Positions 57,164 through 64,000 of a stretch of 64,000 nucleotides of DNA are shown piece after piece. The DNA lies in NCBI RefSeq assembly GCF_021462225.1, contig NC_061805.1, positions 32,319,958-32,383,957 of the forward strand. Reading direction: 5' to 3'. A program made the translations under genes and the position numbers. Source of the stretch: Girardinichthys multiradiatus. Its lineage: Eukaryota > Chordata > Actinopteri > Cyprinodontiformes > Goodeidae. How positions within the stretch are numbered: position 1 is the first letter of the stretch; the number at the start of each line of letters is the position of its first letter. The notes beneath the pieces were generated by a model that made no database searches, was not told where the DNA came from, and was given only the letters and a program-made list of their open reading frames with translations.

Positions 57164-59267
57164 CTGCAAAGAAACAGGAGAGGAATGTTTAGACAGAAAC
57201 ACCGTAAATCAGACTCCATGCTTTAGTCTAATGTGCTTAATGAGCAAATAAGTGAAATAGTAAGGAAACTAAAGGAAAAAAAGCAAAACTTTTTAGTTTT
57301 AACAAGATTGTCTACTTCAGTTCGATGGAGCCAACGAGACAATCATAAATCACGACTGTCAGTTTCTGGCCCATTCACTCAACAGCTCAGAGGAGTAGCC
57401 AAGCTGCCACGTTATAGAGGCAGACCTCAGGACTGACGCTTTGAACTGAGTGCTTATCTATCTTTTTTCTGCTGCATTGGCTTCTCACTCAGATTTGACT
57501 CGTCAGGTCTTTCCTGGCTGGAATGAATGCGAACGAAAACTTAAATATTGACCTAACTACAGTTCTTTGACCAATGTTACGTTTGCAAAACTAAAAAAAA
57601 AAAACTAAAAAAAAAACTAAAAACAAGTCTTTTTTTCAACAGGAAAGGAGCTTTAATAAAAAAAACAACAAAAAAACACAAATGTTTCCTTCAGGCTGAG
57701 TTCAATCATTCCAATTTACGTTAGAAATGTGAACATATCTGTAAATCTACCTGACAGCAGGGTGAAACCCATGCACCGTGTATTCAACGTGTGCAGTCTA
57801 GCAAAACAGGTCGTCATTAGGATCATACAGAACTGATGAGTGACAAAATCAAAACAAATCCTTACATGTGCTAAAGACAAACCTGTCTGTAAATACTGCT
57901 GCCAAGACCTCACTGAGTTCAGATAGACACTAAATACAATTTAAAAAGAGCTAAACCCCAAAAGCAGCACATTATTTATATAGTTTAATTTAATTCATTT
58001 CAGTTTGATTCATTGTATGTATATATAGGGAAAACTAAAACATTTCAAGATTACTGATGATACTGGAATGAATGATGGTAGTGCCATCATGATGTTCCCA
58101 CCACTCTCCATGAGTTTTAGCATCTCCGTCACTAAAAGTGGGTTTCCAGCATCAAAGGCAGAGGAAGTCAATGCAATTGGCCAAATAAACTATTTATAAG
58201 CATATAATATATGCATGGCAGTATAAATATAATACCAAATATTGCATTCAACCAGTCCTATGAGCTTGTGATAGTAGGAATATGAATTTTTTGGTGATGA
58301 CTGGGATTCAATTTATAGTGAAGATGTATTTATGTAGCAGCAATTCACAACAGATGGCACTTTACAAGACAAACTGGACATCCAATTATGGAGGAATCCA
58401 ATTAATATTTATCCAATCTAATTCTACAGTCCAATTCAGATCAGTTTATTATAGTTCGATCAAAGTAAAGAGATCAGATAATGTAACTTGATAAAAAGGT
58501 ATTTATCTGAGCAAGCCCATTAGATTCAATCGGGTTAGAATTGGAGTTTGCAGCAATCTCTCATCCTGAAAACGTTATGATGACACACGGCATACATCCA
58601 AGAAAAATCAAACAAAACTTTGTCTTTATGGTCAGACAATCAAACACCACAGGCAGCTAAAAGGACAGGACCAAACTGAACATCATGTGGGAATAATGGG
58701 TTTTATTTTGCACCCCCAGTGCTGCAACAAAAAAGAAAAAAAAAAACAATGACAAGGCACGGGGGTGGACGATATTCAACGAGAGCTTTTGTGTCACTTT
58801 AGTACATTTATGGTCTTACTTTGTTCATTGCTTAAGAAGGAAAGCAAGACTGCGGCAGCTGCCTCATCACAAACCAAGATCCTGTACAGATCATGCTAAT
58901 AATTAATTTCTTTGGACGTGTGAAACTGTGGAACCTCTTTATGTTGTAAATCAAGAACTGTCCAACTACAGCCGTCCTAACCGAACAGCGTAAGCTCTGC
59001 TCTTTCCTTGCAGAACCCTGCTATCAGCTTTTCCACAAATGCTAAAAATACATCTACAATCAAAGTAAACCCAGACTTTACCAGAAAACCTGTTCACCAT
59101 GAAGGCACCTACAGCTTCTGCTAAAGAGTGAGAACATTCAGACAAAAAGTTAAAAACATGGATAACAATCAAACAATAATTACTCCTGAAACTGTTTTAA
59201 ACAGTGTTTGTGAAGCATTTAATCTCGGAGGTGATCTCCATTGTTTTTAAAAAAGGTTAACACTCAC
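57164..59267 (-). other. ssh1 upstream intron, little content
   Basis: AT-rich, with poly-A tracts near 57590-57680 and a short copy of the 11433 dispersed repeat at about 58300-58400. Confidence 0.6.
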
Positions 59268-59416
59268 ATGCGGTTTATCTCATTTTGGGTCAGCACGGCA
59301 TTCTCCACAAAATAAGGGAGCATCTTCATCACAGCCTCCTGAAAGGGCTCCAGGACTAGATGCATCCTGTTCACCGGAGTATCACCTAGGTCTGCCTGGT
59401 ACCCAACTAGCTCCTC
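59268..59416 (-). CDS. Candidate alternative 5' exon of ssh1
   Basis: An open stretch of 49 codons plus two bases, between a possible acceptor (pyrimidine-rich tract, then ggataag) and a strong donor CGCAT|gtgagt. It reads VNRMHLVLEPFQEAVMKML and ENAVLTQNEINR. The two trailing bases (AT) plus the first base of exon 57163 (C) give Ile and continue LSESFF in frame. The sequence does not resemble the usual SSH1 N-terminus, and the acceptor is weak, so it could instead be an exon of another gene. The composition looks coding. Confidence 0.38.
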
Positions 59417-62400
59417 CTTATCCACATCCAGAAACAGTTGAGGAGGAAAAATAGGAGTAATTTAAGCTTCAGGTCGGTCCCAGTGGTTTTGAGTGATAGA
59501 CTGACTGACAGTCTGAACTCATCTGGGCTGCTCAGCAGAGCCGTGCTGCCTGTTTGGAGGCCCCTCCCTCTGATCGCCACTTCCTCCTCCCTCATCTGAG
59601 CGTCTCTGTTTGTGACCGAGCCTCCTTGCCTGCAGGGAAGAACTGCAGCCTCCACCCGGTGCCTCAGGCACACATGGCCCATCTCCTTAAGTCTATCAGT
59701 CTGCCTCTGTTTCCGTCACAATCTTTTTGTAGTGGAAAGAGTCTGTGAGCAAGAATCTAAAAGCCAAGCATAACTCAGGAGGTGGACATCTCTTTCCATC
59801 AGTGTTAACTCAACTCTGTACTTTCATTAAACTCTAGGTCAGAATCTGTACAACACAAAGGTTTCCTCTTTAAGTATTGCAAAAATGTAATAAAAGATAA
59901 TAAAAAAAAGCCAATCTTCTTTTACCATACACAAAAAGAAAAACCTCTTGCGTTGACCAAAAAGCATACAAATTGGACATCTGACAGTGGAAGCCATATC
60001 AGGGGTCTTCAGTCTCCATGGTAGTGCCTCAGAAGAAGTCAGGCAAAAGGTGGAACAGGCAATGAGAAGAACTGGCATTGTCCCAAAAACCCCAAATCTC
60101 ATTATGGACAAGCTTATAGAGGGAAGGATTATCTCTTTCCTTCAAGTTGCTGGTGCTAGCTGTCACTCACCTGCATGCGCTGCCGTCAAACACACGGTCT
60201 AAGATTATTAGAGATTATAGCAGGTTAAGCAGGACACACCTTTTATGTCCTATATATCCCAACTCTAGGGAAAAATCATTAGAGGGGACAAGAATTACAA
60301 TACAATTTAGATATATTTATGCTTTGATGAGATGCAGATAAAAAGACAGTCAGACAGAGCTGCAATAATGCCGATTTGAAGCTTCTGGCAGCTTTATGCA
60401 TCCTGTTCTGGTGCATAAAGCAACTTCCCTCTGAAACTGAGATCCAGCTTCAGAGGAATCTGGTATGGATGATGACACATGTCTGCGTTAAGATATGGTT
60501 TGTTGCTCTGTAGGCATCCAGATGGATCTAGACAGTGCAAAACAGCACCAGATGTCCTCTAATCCACTACCTTGAGTTGCAGGGTGAACATGTGACACAG
60601 CTGCTCCAAGTTACTCTTTGAAGAGGCCACTCAGAAGCTGTTTCCGTGCTGCTTTAGTCATGTTTCACACAGCAGCAGCACAATGAGGGAGAAAAAAAAG
60701 AGACAAAACCCCTCTGGAGGCTCTCCGTTGCATAACACCGGCATTTTTTCACCAACACTTTTTTCTGAAAACAAAGGGAGGGGCGCAGCAGAGAAGAACC
60801 ACCTCAGGTATCAGATGGTGGGCTTGAGCAAGAAACAAATGACATGATTGTATTGGGGAAAATTACAAGACAAAAAAAGATGATGGTACTTATGCTACAG
60901 TTTGTGTACCTGTCTTTCACCTTGTTGCGTTCTCTAAACTACAAACCCAGGAAGGAGAATCGCTAATATTAGTTAGAAGTGCTGCTATTAGATTTTCAAG
61001 TCAATATCAAATTCTGGCTTTGCATTTTAATTTCAATATTGACTAATTCCATGTTTTATTTCGATGTCCAGACATTGGACATGAGTCACAAATTTAATGA
61101 CTTTAAAGTCAGCTTGATGAAAGCATGAAAAGACTTGATATTCGAATCGGATTTGAACCTTGTGACCTGAAAATACTTGATATGTTCCACTAAATAAAAA
61201 GTGTGTTTGACACATTTCTTAAATCGACTAACATTTTCACGACCAATTTCCAGACCGTTTTAACAGGCTGCGAGTTCCAAATTCATGCAGAAGCCTATAT
61301 TTGAAAGATCTATTGAAAGTGCAGAAGAACAGCACAAAGAAAAACAATGAGCTATATTGGGGAAAACACCTAGGATCATTTGACTTGTCTACCCAAATTA
61401 CAAGGTAGGGAAAAACAAAGGAAACTGAAGAAAATTTGCAATCAGCCTCTTCTTTATACAGAAAATTAAAGTGGAAGACAGAAAAACAACTGCCAACATG
61501 CTCAGTTCTGGCCAACATAGACAAGGACTTCTGAAATAAATCTCTATGGAAGGATAAATTCAAAGTGTAATTATGTTGACACCAGAACAAGGCATATGTT
61601 TAGCATAAATCAAATACAGCATTCCATGAAAAGAACCTCATGCCAACAGTGAATAATTGAGTTGGACGTGTTGAGCTTTGGGGTTTCTTTGATGCAGCAG
61701 AACCTGAGAAGCTCGCCACCATAGAATACACCATGAATTTGACCATGTATCAGAAGGTGCCTGAGGAAAATTTCAGACAATCTGTAGAAAAAAAAAACAA
61801 ACTCATGCAACACGACAACGACCCAAAACATCCCAGTTAATCCACTCAGGACTGGCTGAGAATTGAGAAATAATAAGTCCTTGGAAGAGTCAAAGTCCAG
61901 ATGGTGATCTCATTGAGATGCTGTGGGTGACTTGAAATGGGCTGTACATACAAGAAACCCCTGATACATCTCACAGCTGAAAGGGAAGGGTGGGGCAAGC
62001 TTTCCTCAGACTGATGTCGGAGGCTGGAAGATGGCTACAAGAAGTGTCCTACAGAAGATATCTCAGCCAAAGGAGGTAAGACTTGCTATAAGGGGGTAGG
62101 GTGTCCTAAAATTCCCCTCCATGTCATTGGGGTTAATGTATTTTATTTAATGATTAAATCAAGGTTAATTTTGTTGCTTACCTACTATTAAATCACTTAC
62201 TTTCCAGAGATAAGTATAAATGATTTTATACATGAATGTCAGAATAAACCACTAAATACTTAATGGGGTGATCTAATTTTCTAACTTCACATAACTGTGA
62301 AGATAAGTCAAAGCTACTAACTACTGCCTAGTTAATGTCAACTTACCAACTAAGTTATTTTTCTTATGCTTGGTTTTTCAAAAAAAAAAAACACAAGGCT

Positions 62401-64000
62401 GGAAAGTCATTTTGCAAACATGACCAAATGTGTTGCAAAATAATGACTTGGTCCCAACTTGGCTAGAGACTATAACACATTTAATTATCCCTATTTATGA
62501 GTCAAAGTATATGTCCCAAACCGCTGTCTGATTTTCACTAAACTCAAAATCAAATGCATTCAAAACATGCTGATGATTGACATCTTCATAGGCTGAAAAT
62601 AGTGAAAGTTCTTAGTTTTGAGTCATTTAATCAATAGTAAAAAAATCTTTAGAGTTTCACCTGACAACCACTGATCAAAGCTGATCAAGGGAAACTGGCT
62701 TGTCCAATCTCTGCCTGCCTGGTGAACCTTTTGTAACATTACTAACAATCTTGAGAGTAAGCACTGGTCTTAACCTTAAACTAAAGTACCTTGCCAATTT
62801 CTTCTGTTTACAAGACAGTTAAATGAGGCCATTATTTGGCTGATTTCCTAATTCACCTGCACAATGTTTATGTTGGCCCTCATCAACCATCTTGGCTTTT
62901 CATCATTATTAAGGTCAGCTAGCAAGCACAAACATTCCCATTTGGCAGAACTTCAGCTGTCCATCAACAGATGCTACTTCTCAATCAGCGTTTCAAACTA
63001 GTACACCCTGATAAATACGTCTATCAAATGAACGACAACCTAATAACCATAGTATAAACATATGTTTGCTGCCAGTTTTATTATCCAAAGTTGCTTACAG
63101 AGCCCTCAAAAAATGAAAGAAACCTAGAGGCAAGTCAGGACCCGCATCATGCAAGGATCATGCATTACCCGAGGACATTCCATAGGCTGTTGCATAACGG
63201 AAACAAACAGAACAGCTTGTAGGATGTAGTTTCTTTTAAGTTTCCCTGGGTTCACATTTCTTCTGAGGTAAAGTTTGCAAGAAAAAATGTGTGCAGAATT
63301 ATAGGACTCATAAAAGGACAACCCATGTTCACAAGAGGAAAAAGGACTGTCAAAATGAGTGGCATTTTAACTCCCACTGTGTTATCTTCTTGACAAGTTC
63401 GTTTTGGGCTGACGTGCTGTTAAATAAGGTTTTGTACTGATTAGATCTGAACTGAAATTAAATCCCTGTGTTTGCTTCACAGAGGCTGGGTTACTATACA
63501 ATTGAGCTTGACTGTACAGAACTTGTTTTGCATATTAAAAACAAATATTAACATCATAATAAACTGTGTAAGCATTTTACTGTGAAGCTTGTGTGACTAA
63601 ATCTGTTAGGGTGCATGATTTTGCTTAATACACATAAAGCAACCTGCTGGGTTTCTTTTTTCCATAAACCCAAACACTGAGCTTGCTCCGTTTGGACAGT
63701 AGCTGGGTAGTTTTTACCAAATACTGGGTCAAAAAAGTTATTTTGTTGAGTTGGAGAAGAGACTAACAGAAGTCTCATCGTTCTCCACAGAACTTGATTA
63801 CATTTCAATACAACTCTCCCACAGGAAGAAAATAAATATGACGGCATCCTAAAATTAAGGTGAATAATAATAAATGTCAGTGGGCTATTAATGACTTTGG
63901 TTTAAAGTAAAGAATGAGTCTTGCTACGTGCTAAGTTAGCACAAGCCAAAGCTAGCTACCGATATATGACTTAAAGTTTTATCACTGTATTTTGTTTAAT
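59417..64000. other. Upstream region of ssh1
   Basis: AT-rich sequence with one decayed Tc1 remnant (61640-62130). I could not find the canonical ssh1 first exon (MALVT...) on the minus strand. A plus-strand open stretch at 59987-60202 looks codon-like but has no splice or family support. Confidence 0.5.
61640..62130 (+). pseudogene. Decayed Tc1 transposase, C-terminal half
   Basis: catgcaacacgacaacgacc, caaaacatcccagttaatcc, ctcattgagatgctgtgggt and gctacaagaagtgtcctaca follow the order of a Tc1 transposase from the second Asp to the C-terminus, then ggtagggtgtcctaaaattc as the start of the 3' non-coding part. Several frameshifts. Confidence 0.7.

Overview
The window looks like nuclear DNA of a ray-finned (teleost) fish. 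Genes are split into many short exons with GT-AG introns. Introns and spacers carry Tc1-type DNA transposons, MITEs, tRNA-derived SINEs and long microsatellites, as is usual in teleosts. The species cannot be fixed from the sequence alone.

Both recognisable genes lie on the minus strand and encode actin regulators. Positions 890-21951 hold all ten coding exons of a coronin-1C orthologue (coro1c), giving an unbroken 473-residue protein. Its 3' UTR runs towards or past position 1, and a GC-rich candidate promoter with a non-coding first exon lies near 32.4-32.6 kb. Positions 46546-57163 hold thirteen coding exons of slingshot-1 (ssh1), a cofilin phosphatase. They give 996 residues, from just after the usual extreme N-terminus to the stop codon; the first exon(s) must lie upstream, probably beyond the window. 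CORO1C and SSH1 are also neighbours in the same orientation on human 12q24.11, so this is conserved synteny. Coronins control Arp2/3 and cofilin at actin networks and SSH1 switches cofilin on, so the pair act in one process.

Between the two genes, at 36582-38721 on the minus strand, lies one large unassigned exon. It has a splice acceptor, a start codon in good context, 711 open codons of acidic, serine/threonine-rich, probably disordered protein, and a strong splice donor. The donor leaves one base, which matches the reading phase of the coro1c start-codon exon at 21951. I saw no other obvious coding exon between them. The best inference is an alternative coro1c transcript encoding a coronin with a roughly 700-residue N-terminal extension. 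This is the most interesting feature of the window.

The rest is mostly intron and spacer with mobile elements: two nearly complete but broken Tc1/mariner elements (24160-25770 and 29410-30975), at least six decayed Tc1 remnants, a PIF/Harbinger-like MITE with TAA duplications, a TIR MITE, a possible solo LTR, three related SINEs and several hairpins. Four cases of one element inserted inside another can be read directly and give a relative order of insertion.
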